Shown here: piece after piece, positions 18,202 to 26,932 of the stretch
How positions within the stretch are numbered: position 1 is the first letter of the stretch
Layout: each line of letters starts with the position of its first letter
Assembly: GCF_033110285.1 (NCBI RefSeq)
Contig: NZ_CP136995.1
Coordinates: 558,001 to 622,000, forward strand
DNA: 64,000 nucleotides
DNA from: Ottowia sp. SB7-C50
Lineage (GTDB): Bacteria > Pseudomonadota > Gammaproteobacteria > Burkholderiales > Burkholderiaceae_C
Direction: 5' to 3'
The notes under the pieces: model-generated
Database searches by the model: none
What the model saw: the letters and a program-made list of their open reading frames with translations, nothing else
Told to the model about the DNA's origin: nothing
Position numbers and translations under genes: made by a program

Positions 18202-19004
18202 TCATCGACGCATGGGCGCAGCACCCAACCCTACGTCACTCGCAAGACGAAATCTTCGCCTCGCTGCGCCGCTGGACGCGCAGAGAGGTGCCGACGGAAC
18301 CGATCCCGCTATCGGCGACGCTGGCGTCAATGGACGCAGGTGGGGTGGCTCGAAGCTTGATCAGCGCCTGGTATGCACCTCGCAACGTGATGATCTCCAA
18401 TGACGAAGTTGCGGACTTTGTCGCTCAAGCGCCAGAGCGGCTTGTCGGCGTCGGCTCGGTTGATATCAGCAAGCCCATGCAAGCTGTGTACGAGATACGG
18501 CGCTGTGTTCAGGAACTGGGGTTCAAGGCGATCCGTGTATTGCCCTGGCTTTGGGAGGCGCCGCCCACTGACCGCCGTTTCTACCCCGTCTACGTGGCGT
18601 GCTGCGAGCTCGGCGTGCCGTTTTGTACGCAGATCGGGCACACCGGGCCGTTGATGCCGTCCGAAGTCGGGCGCCCGGTCTACCTGGATCGCGTGGCGCT
18701 CGATTTTCCCGAATTGAAGATCGTGGCCGGCCATATCGGATACCCCTGGACCGATGAAGCGATTGCGCTGGTGACCAAGCATGAAAATGTGACCATCGAC
18801 ACCTCGGCATATACGGCAAAACGCTATCCGTCAGCGCTGGTGGAATTCATGCGCGGTCATGGCCGAAGCAAAGTGATGTTTGGCACCAACTACCCGATGA
18901 TCCAGCCTGCTCAGGCGCTTGAAGGGCTGGATGCGCTTGCGCTGGACGACGAGTCCAGGGCTCTGTTTCTGGCTGGAAACGCTAAGCGAGTGTTCAATCT
19001 TTAG
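18198..19004 (+). CDS. amidohydrolase-2-like protein lacking usual metal ligands
   Basis: A 268-residue TIM-barrel protein of the Amidohydrolase_2 (ACMSD-like) family: VGVGSVDI, GFKAIRVLPW, VAGHIGYPW and a terminal FLAGNAKRVF. In typical metal-dependent members the protein opens with DxHxH and has an Asp in the GSDWP-like loop. Here the opening is IDAWAQHP and the loop is GTNYPM, so the HxH pair and the Asp are both absent. It may be a metal-independent decarboxylase or hydrolase, or it may use another site. It is translationally coupled to the TetR gene. The reaction is unknown. Confidence 0.75.
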   Translation: MIIDAWAQHPTLRHSQDEIFASLRRWTRREVPTEPIPLSATLASMDAGGVARSLISAWYAPRNVMISNDEVADFVAQAPERLVGVGSVDISKPMQAVYEIRRCVQELGFKAIRVLPWLWEAPPTDRRFYPVYVACCELGVPFCTQIGHTGPLMPSEVGRPVYLDRVALDFPELKIVAGHIGYPWTDEAIALVTKHENVTIDTSAYTAKRYPSALVEFMRGHGRSKVMFGTNYPMIQPAQALEGLDALALDDESRALFLAGNAKRVFNL

Positions 19005-19111
19005 GAGAGCGTTTCAAGGCTTCTGGGAATGTGCTCGGCCGAATTCGTTGCTCATAACGTGTCAGTTCGCAATTGAGCAAGGCAAGGTACGCGACCACGC
19101 GTTTGCATCAA

Positions 19112-19143
19112 TATTTTTGCCAAGCATCCGCTTGGCAAAAATA
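19112..19143. promoter_or_regulatory. AtuR-type operator, copy 1
   Basis: A perfect 14-bp inverted repeat with a 4-bp spacer: the left arm is TATTTTTGCCAAGC (19112-19125), the right arm its exact complement (19130-19143). It overlaps the promoter of the TetR gene at 19169. Sites with the same CCAAG-N6-CTTGG core are at 38368-38397 and 42789-42818. Confidence 0.8.
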
Positions 19144-19160
19144 AAATCCCTTGCTATGCT
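19132..19160 (+). promoter_or_regulatory. promoter of the TetR (atuR-like) gene
   Basis: TTGGCA (19132-19137) and TATGCT (19155-19160) have 17-bp spacing. The -35 box lies inside the operator, so repressor binding would block it. The start point would fall within a few bases of the ATG at 19169, which implies a leaderless or nearly leaderless mRNA. Confidence 0.55.
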
Positions 19161-19168
19161 GCGCCTCC

Positions 19169-19822
19169 ATGCCCCCCGTCGCATCCATTCCCGACACGCC
19201 GCCGGCCGCGCGGCGCGGCCGTCCGCGCAAGACGGAAGAGGAGCGTGACGAGGGCAACCGCAGGCAGGCGCTGATCGCTGAGGCGGCGCGGCTGTTCCGC
19301 ACCAAGGGCTTTGACGGCACCAGTACGCGCGACATTGCGGCGGCGGCGGGGATGCAGAGCGGGTCGCCGTTCTACTTTTTTCAGAGCAAGCATGCCTTGC
19401 TGCATGCGGTGATGCAGGAAGGCATGGCGCGGGCTGAAGCCAGTCAGGCGGCGGCACTGGATGCGCTGGGCGCACGCGCCTCGGCGCAGGAGCGCCTGCG
19501 CACGCTGGTGCGCCACCACTTCGAAGTGCTGTTGGGCGCGGGCAGTGATTTCATTCCGGTGATGCTTTACGAGTGGCGCTCGCTCGACGCCGCGCAACAG
19601 CAGGAAGTGCGCGCGCTGAAGGACGCGTACGAAGCGACATGGATGCCGGTGCTGCGCGCGCTACACCGCGCCGGGCGGCTGAAGGCGCGGCCGGAGGTGG
19701 CGCGCCTCTTCATCTTTGGCGCGCTCAACTGGGCGGTGCAGTGGTTTTCGGATGGGGGCAAGCTGACGCTGGACGAACTCACGCGCCAGGCGCTGCTGCT
19801 GTTCACGGGGGACGATGCATGA
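19169..19822 (+). CDS. TetR-family regulator of the terpene/branched-acid cluster (AtuR-like)
   Basis: A 217-residue TetR protein. A basic N-terminal arm (RRGRPRKTEEER) precedes the helix-turn-helix GFDGTSTRDIAAAAGMQSGS (~residues 45-65) followed by the FYFFQSKHALLHAV helix. The ATG at 19169 is preferred to a TTG at 19151 because the latter lies upstream of the predicted start point. The gene begins a run of overlapping genes whose content and order resemble the Pseudomonas atu cluster, where the TetR repressor AtuR controls citronellol/geraniol breakdown. The operator found here and at two other promoters is its likely target. The ligand is probably an acyl-CoA or terpenoid intermediate. Confidence 0.82.
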   Translation: MPPVASIPDTPPAARRGRPRKTEEERDEGNRRQALIAEAARLFRTKGFDGTSTRDIAAAAGMQSGSPFYFFQSKHALLHAVMQEGMARAEASQAAALDALGARASAQERLRTLVRHHFEVLLGAGSDFIPVMLYEWRSLDAAQQQEVRALKDAYEATWMPVLRALHRAGRLKARPEVARLFIFGALNWAVQWFSDGGKLTLDELTRQALLLFTGDDA

Positions 19823-20703
19823 GCTACCGCTCGGTGTTTGCGCCGGGCCTGTTCGCGGGGCAGGTGGTGGTGGTGACGGGCGGCGGCTCCGGCATTGGGC
19901 GCTGCACGGCGCACGAGCTGGCGGCGCTGGGCGCGCGCGTGGTGCTGGTGGGTCGCAACGCCGACAAGCTGCGCGCGGTGCAGAACGAAATCGCCGCCGA
20001 CGGTGGTCTGGTCGGCCACGCGGTGTGCGACATCCGGCAGGAGGATGCGGTGCGGCAGGCCGTGGCCGACGTGCTGGCGCAGCACGGCGCGATCGACGCG
20101 CTGGTGAACAACGCGGGCGGCCAGTACATCACGCCGGCCGAAAAGATCAGCGCCAAGGGCTGGCAGGCGGTGATCGACACCAACCTGACCGGCGGCTTCT
20201 TGATGGCGCGCGAGTGCTTCACGCAGTGCATGGCCGCGCGCGGCGGCGCCATCGTCAACATGGTGGCCGACATCTGGGGCAGCATGCCGGGCATGGCGCA
20301 CAGCGGTGCGGCGCGCGCGGGCATGGTCAGCCTGACCGAGACCACTGCGCTGGAATGGGCGCGCCACGGCGTGCGCGTGAACGCGGTGGCGCCGGGCTAC
20401 ATCGCCTCCAGCGGCATGGACCATTACTCGCCCGAGGCCGGTCCCATGCTGCGCGAGATGGCGCACACGGTGCCGGCCGGCCGCTTTGGCAACGAGGCCG
20501 AGGTGTCGGCCGCCATCGTCTATCTGCTCAGCCCGGCGGCCAGCTTCGTCAGCGGCACGGTGCTGCGCGTGGACGGCGCGCGCCCGCAGGTGCGCATGGG
20601 TTGGGGCCATGCGGCGGCGCCGGCCGATGTGCGTCAGCGCCCGGCGGTGCGGCCGTTTGATGGCTTTCCGCTGTACCAGAGGCCGAAGGTGTTTCAGCCA
20701 TGA
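19819..20703 (+). CDS. short-chain dehydrogenase/reductase (AtuB/AtuG or enoyl-CoA reductase type)
   Basis: A 294-residue SDR with the N-terminal NAD(P) motif TGGGSGIG (~residue 20) and NNAGG (~residue 98). The usual YxxxK catalytic pair is replaced by HSGAARAG (~residue 158), a pattern I associate with peroxisomal trans-2-enoyl-CoA-reductase-like SDRs, so this may reduce an enoyl-CoA double bond rather than an alcohol. The start is set by the ATGA overlap with the TetR gene. In the atu scheme SDRs sit beside the carboxylase genes and are thought to act on alcohols or CoA intermediates. The exact step is open. Confidence 0.8.
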   Translation: MSYRSVFAPGLFAGQVVVVTGGGSGIGRCTAHELAALGARVVLVGRNADKLRAVQNEIAADGGLVGHAVCDIRQEDAVRQAVADVLAQHGAIDALVNNAGGQYITPAEKISAKGWQAVIDTNLTGGFLMARECFTQCMAARGGAIVNMVADIWGSMPGMAHSGAARAGMVSLTETTALEWARHGVRVNAVAPGYIASSGMDHYSPEAGPMLREMAHTVPAGRFGNEAEVSAAIVYLLSPAASFVSGTVLRVDGARPQVRMGWGHAAAPADVRQRPAVRPFDGFPLYQRPKVFQP

Positions 20704-20763
20704 CGCCGTTACCTTGGTCATTCCCGCGCGGGCGGGCTTATTCACGGCGAGCGGGGTGTACGC

Positions 20764-22408
20764 ATGACGCGGTTTGAATCCAGCTTCAACGCCGAGTCCG
20801 ACGCCGCGCGCGCCCGGCGCGAAGCCATGTTGGCGCGCATCGATGCGTGGCGCGCGTTGGAGCAACGCGCCGCCGACGCGTCGGCCAAAGCCAAGCCGCA
20901 GTTCGATAAGCGCGGCCAGCTGCTGCCGCGCGAGCGCGTGGCGCTGTTGCTGGATGCCGGCGCGCCGTGGCTGCCGCTGTGCTCCCTCGCCGGCTTCATG
21001 CAGGACACGAAAGACCCGACCAAGTCGGTGCCCGGTGGCGGCATGATTGCCGGCATCGGCTTCATCAGCGGTGTGCGCTGCATGGTGGTGGCGAGCGACG
21101 CGGGCATCGAAGCCGGTGCCATCCAGGCCATGGGGTTGGAAAAGATGCTGCGCGTGCAAGAGATTGCGCTGCAGAACAAGCTGCCCTTTATCCACCTGGT
21201 CGAAAGCGCGGGCGCCAACCTGATGCGCTACCGCGTCGAAGGCTTTGTGCACGGCGGCAGCCTGTTCCGCAACCTGGCGCGCTTGTCGGCGGCGGGGCTG
21301 CCTGTGATCACGGTGCAGCACGGATCGGGCACGGCGGGCGGGGCGTACATGCCGGGCCTGTCGGACATCGTGATCATGGTACGCGGCCGCTCGCGTGCCT
21401 TTCTGGCCGGGCCGCCGCTGCTGTTGGCGGCCACGGGTGAGGTGGCGACGGAAGAAGAGCTGGGCGGCGCCGAGATGCACACCAGCGTGTCGGGGCTGGG
21501 GGAATATCTGGCGGAGGATGACCGGCAGGCGCTGGGGATTGCGCGCCGTGTGATTGAAAATCTCTCTGAATCAAACGACCGGTTCCCGCAGGACAGGCGG
21601 GCAGAAGGCGCTTCTAAAAATATAGCGCATACCTCGACGTTCGATGCCGATCACCTGCTCTCCCTGTTGCCCGCGCACCACCGCGAACCGGTGGACATGC
21701 GCGAGGTGATGGCGCGCTTGGTCGATGGCGCTGAGTTGCTCGAATTCAAGGCCGCTTACGGCGGCGCCACCGTGTGCGCACAGGTCCGCATCGGCGGCCA
21801 CGCGGTGGGCCTGATCAGCAATAACGGCCCCATCGACGTGCCCGGCGCCAACAAGGCCACGCACTTCATCCAGTGGATGTGCCAGTTGGGCCACCCGATC
21901 ATTTATTTGCAGAACACCACCGGATACATGGTCGGCAAGGACGCCGAGAAGGGGGGGCATGATCAAGCACGGCAGCAAGATGATCCAGGCGGTGACCAAC
22001 GCCACCGTGCCGCAGATCACCATCCAGTGCGGCGCCAGCTTTGGCGCGGGCAACTACGGCATGTGCGGGCGCGGTTTTGCGCCGCGCTTTCTGTTCAGCT
22101 GGCCGGGCGCCAGGACGGCCGTGATGGGCGGCGAGCAGGCCGCGCGCACCATGCAGATCGTGACCGAGGCCGCGCTGGCGCGCAAAGGCATTGCGCCAGA
22201 TGCTGAGCAGTCGCAAAAGCAATTCGACCAGATCGTCGCCATGTTCGAGGCGCAAGCCGATGCGTTCTATACGAGCGGCCTGCTGCTGGACGACGGCGTG
22301 ATCGACCCGCGCGACACGCGGGCGGTGCTGGCCTTTTGTCTGGACACGATTGCCGAAGGCGCGGCACGCGAGCTGAGGCCGATGCAGTTTGGTGTGGCGC
22401 GGATGTGA
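20764..22408 (+). CDS. atuC: acyl-CoA carboxylase carboxyltransferase subunit (geranyl-CoA carboxylase type), frameshifted as given
   Basis: The beta subunit of a biotin-dependent acyl-CoA carboxylase. The frame is open from 20764 but breaks at a G7 run (21951-21957). Dropping one G joins it to the second frame and gives ~547 residues. Signatures: GGGMIAGIGFISGVRCMVVASD (first half CoA site), SGTAGGAYMPGLSDIVIMVRGR, AGPPLLLAATGEVATEEELGGAEMH (~residues 220-240), NNGPIDVPGANKATHFIQ and, after the break, CGASFGAGNYGMCGRGFAPRF. GLSD with VRGR and a GEVAT segment looks closer to AtuC than to methylcrotonyl-CoA LiuB as I recall them. It pairs with the biotin subunit at 24956. Confidence 0.82.
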
Positions 22409-22426
22409 GCGTTTCAACAGCCGGAC

Positions 22427-22577
22427 GCGAAGGGCGCAAAGATGACGCGAAGGACGCGAAAAATTCAAAAAGCTTTTGAGCGCGAAACGGCGCGGCTCGC
22501 CTACTAACAGGCCACACAAAGGGATTTGTGACTTCTTTCGCGTCCTTCGCGAATCCTTCGTGCCCTTCGCGTCCGGA
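22427..22577. repeat. dispersed inverted-repeat element, GCGTCCTTCGCG family, copy 2
   Basis: The outer arms CCGGACGCGAAGGGCGC and CGCCCTTCGCGTCCGG-like sequences flank ~150 bp. It fills the gap between the carboxyltransferase and acyl-CoA dehydrogenase genes. Confidence 0.75.
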
Positions 22578-22607
22578 TGTTCAGTTTTTCTGAGGAGATA
22601 ACAAACC

Positions 22608-23786
22608 ATGCAATTCACCCACGAACACGAACAAATCCGCGACACGCTCAAGCGCTACATCGACGAGCACATCAACCCCTACGTCGATGAGTGGGAAGCG
22701 GCCGAAATCTTTCCGGCGCACGAAGTGTTCAAAGGGCTGGGCAAGCTCGGCCTGCTGGGCCTGACCAAGCCGGAAGAATTCGGCGGCATGGGGCTGGACT
22801 ATTCGTACAGCGTGCTGATGGCCGAGACGCTGGGCCATATTCACTGCGGCGGCGTGCCGATGGCGATTGGCGTGCAGACGGACATGTGCACGCCGGCGCT
22901 GGCGCGCTATGGCAGCGATGAATTGCGCCGGCAGTTTCTGGCGCCCGCGATTGCCGGCGACATGGTGGGCTGCATCGGCGTGAGCGAGCCCGGCGCGGGC
23001 AGTGACGTGGCTGGAATCAAGTCGGTGGCCCGCAAGGACGGCGACGACTACGTCATCAGCGGCCAGAAGATGTGGATCACCAACAGCCTGCAGGCCGACT
23101 GGATGTGCATGCTGGTCAACACAGGCGAAGGCCCGGTGCACAAGAACAAGAGCCTGATCATGGTGCCGATGCGCGACGGGCCGAACGGCCAGCTGACCAA
23201 GGGCATCGAGATAGCCGGCAAGATCAAGAAGATCGGCATGAATTCGTCCGACACGGGCCTCATCTACTTCGACGAAGTGCGCGTGCCGCAGCGCTACCTT
23301 ATCGGGCAGGAAGGCGCGGGCTTCGTCTACCAGATGCAGCAGTTTCAGGAAGAGCGACTGTGGGGCGCGGCCAGTTCCATCGTGGCATTTGACAACGCCA
23401 TTGAGTGGACAGTCGAGTGGGCGCAGCAGCGCAAGATGTTCGGCGCCACGCTGGCCGATCAGCAGTGGGTGCAGTTCAAGCTGGCCGAGGTCAAGACCGA
23501 GGTGGAATGCCTGCGCTCGCTGATCTACCAGGCCTGCGAGAAATACGTGGCCGGGCAAGACGTGCTGGAAATGGCCAGCATGGCCAAGCTGAAAGCCGGC
23601 CGCTTGGGCCGCCTGGTGCCCGACACCTGCATGCAGTTCTGGGGCGGCATGGGCTACACGTGGGAAAACAAGGTGGCGCGCATGTACCGCGACACGCGCC
23701 TGGCGGGCATTGCGGGCGGGGCGGACGAGGTGATGCTGGGCATCATCGCCAAGACGATGGGTGTTGCGAAGCGGCCGGAAAAATGA
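22608..23786 (+). CDS. atuD: acyl-CoA dehydrogenase (citronellyl-CoA dehydrogenase type)
   Basis: A 392-residue FAD acyl-CoA dehydrogenase. CIGVSEPGAGSDVAGI (~residues 125-140) and KMWITN (~157) form the FAD/substrate loops; QQRKMFGATLADQQWVQFKL (~residue 280) and a late QFWGGMGYTWE/YRDTRLAGIAGGADEVM carry the catalytic-base region. Family members introduce the 2,3-double bond into branched acyl-CoAs. Its place between the carboxyltransferase and the atuE-like hydratase matches AtuD, which oxidises citronellyl-CoA to geranyl-CoA. Isovaleryl-CoA dehydrogenase is the main alternative. A ribosome site GAGGAG precedes the ATG. Confidence 0.8.
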   Translation: MQFTHEHEQIRDTLKRYIDEHINPYVDEWEAAEIFPAHEVFKGLGKLGLLGLTKPEEFGGMGLDYSYSVLMAETLGHIHCGGVPMAIGVQTDMCTPALARYGSDELRRQFLAPAIAGDMVGCIGVSEPGAGSDVAGIKSVARKDGDDYVISGQKMWITNSLQADWMCMLVNTGEGPVHKNKSLIMVPMRDGPNGQLTKGIEIAGKIKKIGMNSSDTGLIYFDEVRVPQRYLIGQEGAGFVYQMQQFQEERLWGAASSIVAFDNAIEWTVEWAQQRKMFGATLADQQWVQFKLAEVKTEVECLRSLIYQACEKYVAGQDVLEMASMAKLKAGRLGRLVPDTCMQFWGGMGYTWENKVARMYRDTRLAGIAGGADEVMLGIIAKTMGVAKRPEK

Positions 23787-23792
23787 AAAAGC

Positions 23793-23980
23793 ACCCCCCT
23801 GAGTCGCTTCGCGCCTTCCCCCTCTGCTTCGCGAGGGGGACAACGCCAGTGCCCGGCGCAGGTCCGGGCACGGCGTTCGCTTGCATGGCCTGCTCCGCGG
23901 CCTTTGGACATGTTTCTCCCTCTCCCGTTGGCGGGAGAGAGCCTGCCCCGGACGCGATCCGGGGGTTGGGGTGAGGGCAA
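23793..23980. repeat. dispersed repeat: GGCC/CTGCTCCGCGG element joined to a CTCTCCCGC palindrome
   Basis: The first part (23793-23906) has CCCCCTGAGTCGCTTCGCGCC, then GGGGGACAACGCC, and ends GCATGGCCTGCTCCGCGGCC. The second (23914-23978) is TTTCTCCCTCTCCCGTTGGC with its complement and GGTTGGGGTGAGGGC. Related copies of the first part are at 36176-36297 (reverse), 49500-49603 and 62362-62463. The second ends a few bases before the start codon at 23984. Confidence 0.8.
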
Positions 23981-23983
23981 GTC

Positions 23984-24959
23984 ATGGCTCAAGCGCTGCT
24001 GATCGACCGCCAGCCACTGGGCACTGGCTGGGCCGAGTTCTGGACCCTGAACGCACCAGCCACGCGCAACGCGCTGACTGACGAGATGGTGTCGGCCCTG
24101 CGCGCGGCCTGCGAGCGCGTGCGCACCGACGCGGCGCTGCGCGTGATCGTGCTGCGTGGCGCCGGCGGGCATTTTTGTGCCGGCGGCAGCTTGGGCGGCT
24201 TCGTCAGCGCCATCGGGCGGCCGCATGGCGAGGGGATTGATCCGCTGATTGCCGTCAACCGCGAATTCGGGCGCCTGCTGCAAGCGCTGTGCGACTTGCC
24301 CCAGGTGTTGATCGCCGCCGTGCAGGGTTCGGCCATGGGGGGGCGGCGTGGGGCTGGTGTGCTGCGCAGACTACGTGCTGGCCGCACCCGATGCGCAGTT
24401 CGCCACGCCCGAGGTCACGCTGGGCATCGTGCCGGCGCAGATCGCGCCGTTTGTGGTGCGGCGACTCGGGGACGCGCGGGCACGTGATTGGTTGTTGAGT
24501 GGTGCGCGTTGGAGCGCGGCCGAGGCGTTGTCGGCGGGGTTGGTGAACGCGGTTGCGGGCGGTGGTCTTACTCCCTCGCCCCTCTGGGGAGAGGGCAGGG
24601 GTGAGGGGTCAGCGGCGTCGGCTGAATCACCGCCGTCACACCCTCACCCCAACCCTCTCCCGCAAGCGGGAGAGGAGGCAAAAGCCACACACGCGGCGGA
24701 CGCGGTCGATGCCGCGCTGCATGCTGCTGTGCTTCAAAAACTGAAGCAACTCGCGCAGGCTGCACCCGGGGCGGTGGCTCAAACCAAGCAACTTCTAGCC
24801 GCCATCGCCGCCAATCAACCCTTGGGCGCCGTGCTGGATGACGCTGCCCTGCACTTTGCCCAAGCACTGCGTGGACCAGAAGCGGCACAGGGCCTGAAAG
24901 CCTTTGCCGCGCGCCAGCCGGCGCCGTGGGCGCAATCGCCGCAAGACAGCACGCCATGA
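23984..24959 (+). CDS. atuE: enoyl-CoA hydratase (AtuE-like), frameshifted and carrying an in-frame repeat insertion
   Basis: A crotonase-family hydratase. The first frame ends shortly after GSAMGG at a G7 run (24337-24343). Removing one G gives GSAMGGGVGLVCCADYVLA, the normal oxyanion-hole and substrate loop, and leads into the second frame to the TGA at 24957-24959. The corrected product is ~324 residues, longer than the usual 260-280. The excess is a ~36-residue Gly/Pro/His-rich segment (SPLWGEGRGEG..., HPHPNPLPQAGEE) encoded by a palindromic repeat at 24571-24677. In the atu pathway this enzyme hydrates isohexenylglutaconyl-CoA. Whether the insertion is tolerated is unknown. The stop overlaps the next start (ATGA). 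Confidence 0.75.
24571..24677. repeat. palindromic repeat inserted inside the atuE-like coding sequence
   Basis: Two units face each other: CTCGCCCCTCTGGGGAGAGG with GCAGGGGTGAGGGG, and CCCTCACCCC with AACCCTCTCCCGCAAGCGGG. The same units occur between genes at 23914-23978, 49632-49672 and 51516-51552. Here the length keeps the reading frame open. Confidence 0.85.
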
Positions 24960-26932
24960 AAAGAATCCTGATCGCCAACCGCGGCGAGATTGCCCGCCGC
25001 ATCATCGCCACCGCGCGTCGCATGGGCATCGAGACCGTGGCGGTGTATTCCGAGCCCGACGCGCAGGCGCTGCACGTGCGCGAGGCCACGGTGGCCTTTG
25101 CGCTGGGCGGCCGCACCTCGGCCGAAAGCTATCTGCGCGTGGATCGCTTGCTTGAGGCCGCGCGCGCCACCGGCGCCGACGCGGTGCACCCTGGCTATGG
25201 TTTTTTAAGCGAAGACCCCGCCTTCGCCCAGGCCGTGCAAGACGCCGGCCTCGCCTGGATCGGCCCGCCGCCCGCCGCCATCCGCGCGCTGGGCAGCAAG
25301 TCGGCTGCCAAGGCGCTGGCGGCGCAGCACGGCGTGCCTTGCCTGCCGGGTTACGCGGGCGATGACCAGAGCGAGGCGCGTTTTGCGGATGAAGCGGCGC
25401 GCATCGGCTACCCCGTGATGGTCAAAGCCGTGGCGGGCGGCGGTGGGCGCGGCATGCGGCTGGTTGCCGATGCCGCGCAGTTGCCGGCGGCGCTCGCCAG
25501 TGCGCGGTCCGAAGCGCTGGCGGGCTTTGGCAATGGCGACTTGCTGATCGAACGCGCGCTGCTGCACCCGCGCCACGTCGAGGTGCAGGTGTTTGCCGAC
25601 GCGCACGGCCACGTCATCCACATGGGCGAGCGCGATTGCTCGGTCCAGCGGCGGCACCAGAAGATCATCGAAGAAGCGCCCAGCCCGGCTGTGGATGCCG
25701 CGCTGCGCGAGTGCATGGGCGCGTGCGCGGTGGCGCTGGCGCGCGCGGCGGGTTATGTGGGCGCGGGGACGGTGGAGTTTCTTCTGGACGGTCGTGATTT
25801 CTTTTTGATGGAAATGAACACGCGCCTGCAAGTCGAGCACCCTGTGACCGAGGCGCTGACGGGGCTCGATCTGGTCGAGTGGCAGATCCGCACGGCGCGG
25901 GGCGAGCCGTTGCCGCTGACGCAAGATCAGGTGCAGTTCAACGGCCACGCCATCGAAGTGCGCCTGTGCGCCGAAGACGAGCAGTTTCATCCGCACACCG
26001 GCCGCGTGCGCCACTTCACACAGCCGCCCGCTGCCGCCTTCACGGCGGCGCCGCTGCGTTTTGATCACGCACTGACCGTGGGTGCGGAAGTCTCGCCCTA
26101 CTACGACGCCATGCTCGGCAAACTGATCGCACACGCCGACACGCGCGAGGCGGCCATCGACCAATTGACCGCCGCGCTGCGGCAGTTGGAAGTGCTGGGC
26201 CTGCCCACCAACCGCGCCTTTCTGATCGAATGCCTGCAACACCCGCGCTTTCGCGCAGGCCAGGCGCTGATCTCTTTCTTGACCACCGATGCCGATGGCC
26301 TGCGCGCCGAGTTGCACGCGCGCGAACGGCTTCTGCACGAGCGTTTTGGCGCACTGTGCGTGCTGGGCGACACCGCTTCGGCGCTGCCGTGCCCCTTCCC
26401 CGCGCCGCGCCGCTTGCGCCATCGTGGCGATGACCGCGGCGTGTCGATCCACGCCCTGGGCGACGGCCAATGGCAGGTGCGCGGCGACGATGGCGAATGC
26501 AGCACCTTGCAACGGCAGGCGCTGGCCGATGGCGCCGCCTGGGTCACCACCGGCCACAGCGCGCGCCGCGTGGCGGCCGTGTCAGCTCCCACCGCCAATG
26601 CGCCGCAACGCTGGCACATGCAGGCCGAGGGCGTTGATTGGTGGGTCGATGATGTGTCTTTTGAGCCGCTTGTCCAGGCAAACAAAGCGCAGGCAGCTAC
26701 TGAATTAAGAGCGCCATTCAACGGCAAAGTGTTGAAGATCGCCGTGCAACCCGGTCAGTCGGTGGCGGCGGGCGATGCGGCGCTGGTCATCGAGTCGATG
26801 AAGCTGGAGCACAGCCTGGCACCGCGCGCCGATGGCGTGGTGGCCGAGGTGCTGGTCAGCGAGGGCCAGCAGGTCGCGCCTGGCCAGTTGCTGCTGCGCT
26901 TTGCGGCGCCGGTCAAGGAAGCGGCGGCATGA
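24956..26932 (+). CDS. atuF: acyl-CoA carboxylase biotin-carboxylase/biotin-carrier subunit (AtuF-like)
   Basis: A 658-residue alpha subunit. The biotin carboxylase domain starts KRILIANRGEIARRI, has GYGFLSEDPAFA (~residue 80), the ATP-grasp loop AVAGGGGRGMRLV (~160) and EMNTRLQVEHPVTEAL (~285). The C-terminal biotin carrier domain ends with VIESMKLEHSL, whose Lys (~residue 622) is biotinylated. It carboxylates biotin with ATP and bicarbonate for the carboxyltransferase at 20764; the pair would act on geranyl-CoA or a similar 3-methyl-enoyl-CoA. A copy of the dispersed AGCTAT motif lies in frame at about 26670-26712, in the linker before the carrier domain. Overlaps of 4 bp join it to both neighbours. 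Confidence 0.87.
   Translation: MKRILIANRGEIARRIIATARRMGIETVAVYSEPDAQALHVREATVAFALGGRTSAESYLRVDRLLEAARATGADAVHPGYGFLSEDPAFAQAVQDAGLAWIGPPPAAIRALGSKSAAKALAAQHGVPCLPGYAGDDQSEARFADEAARIGYPVMVKAVAGGGGRGMRLVADAAQLPAALASARSEALAGFGNGDLLIERALLHPRHVEVQVFADAHGHVIHMGERDCSVQRRHQKIIEEAPSPAVDAALRECMGACAVALARAAGYVGAGTVEFLLDGRDFFLMEMNTRLQVEHPVTEALTGLDLVEWQIRTARGEPLPLTQDQVQFNGHAIEVRLCAEDEQFHPHTGRVRHFTQPPAAAFTAAPLRFDHALTVGAEVSPYYDAMLGKLIAHADTREAAIDQLTAALRQLEVLGLPTNRAFLIECLQHPRFRAGQALISFLTTDADGLRAELHARERLLHERFGALCVLGDTASALPCPFPAPRRLRHRGDDRGVSIHALGDGQWQVRGDDGECSTLQRQALADGAAWVTTGHSARRVAAVSAPTANAPQRWHMQAEGVDWWVDDVSFEPLVQANKAQAATELRAPFNGKVLKIAVQPGQSVAAGDAALVIESMKLEHSLAPRADGVVAEVLVSEGQQVAPGQLLLRFAAPVKEAAA

Noticed and set aside
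19567..21480. 637-residue minus-strand open frame opposite the SDR and carboxyltransferase genes
   Set aside because: Composition is typical of an antisense frame; no motif or ribosome site, and the plus genes are convincing.
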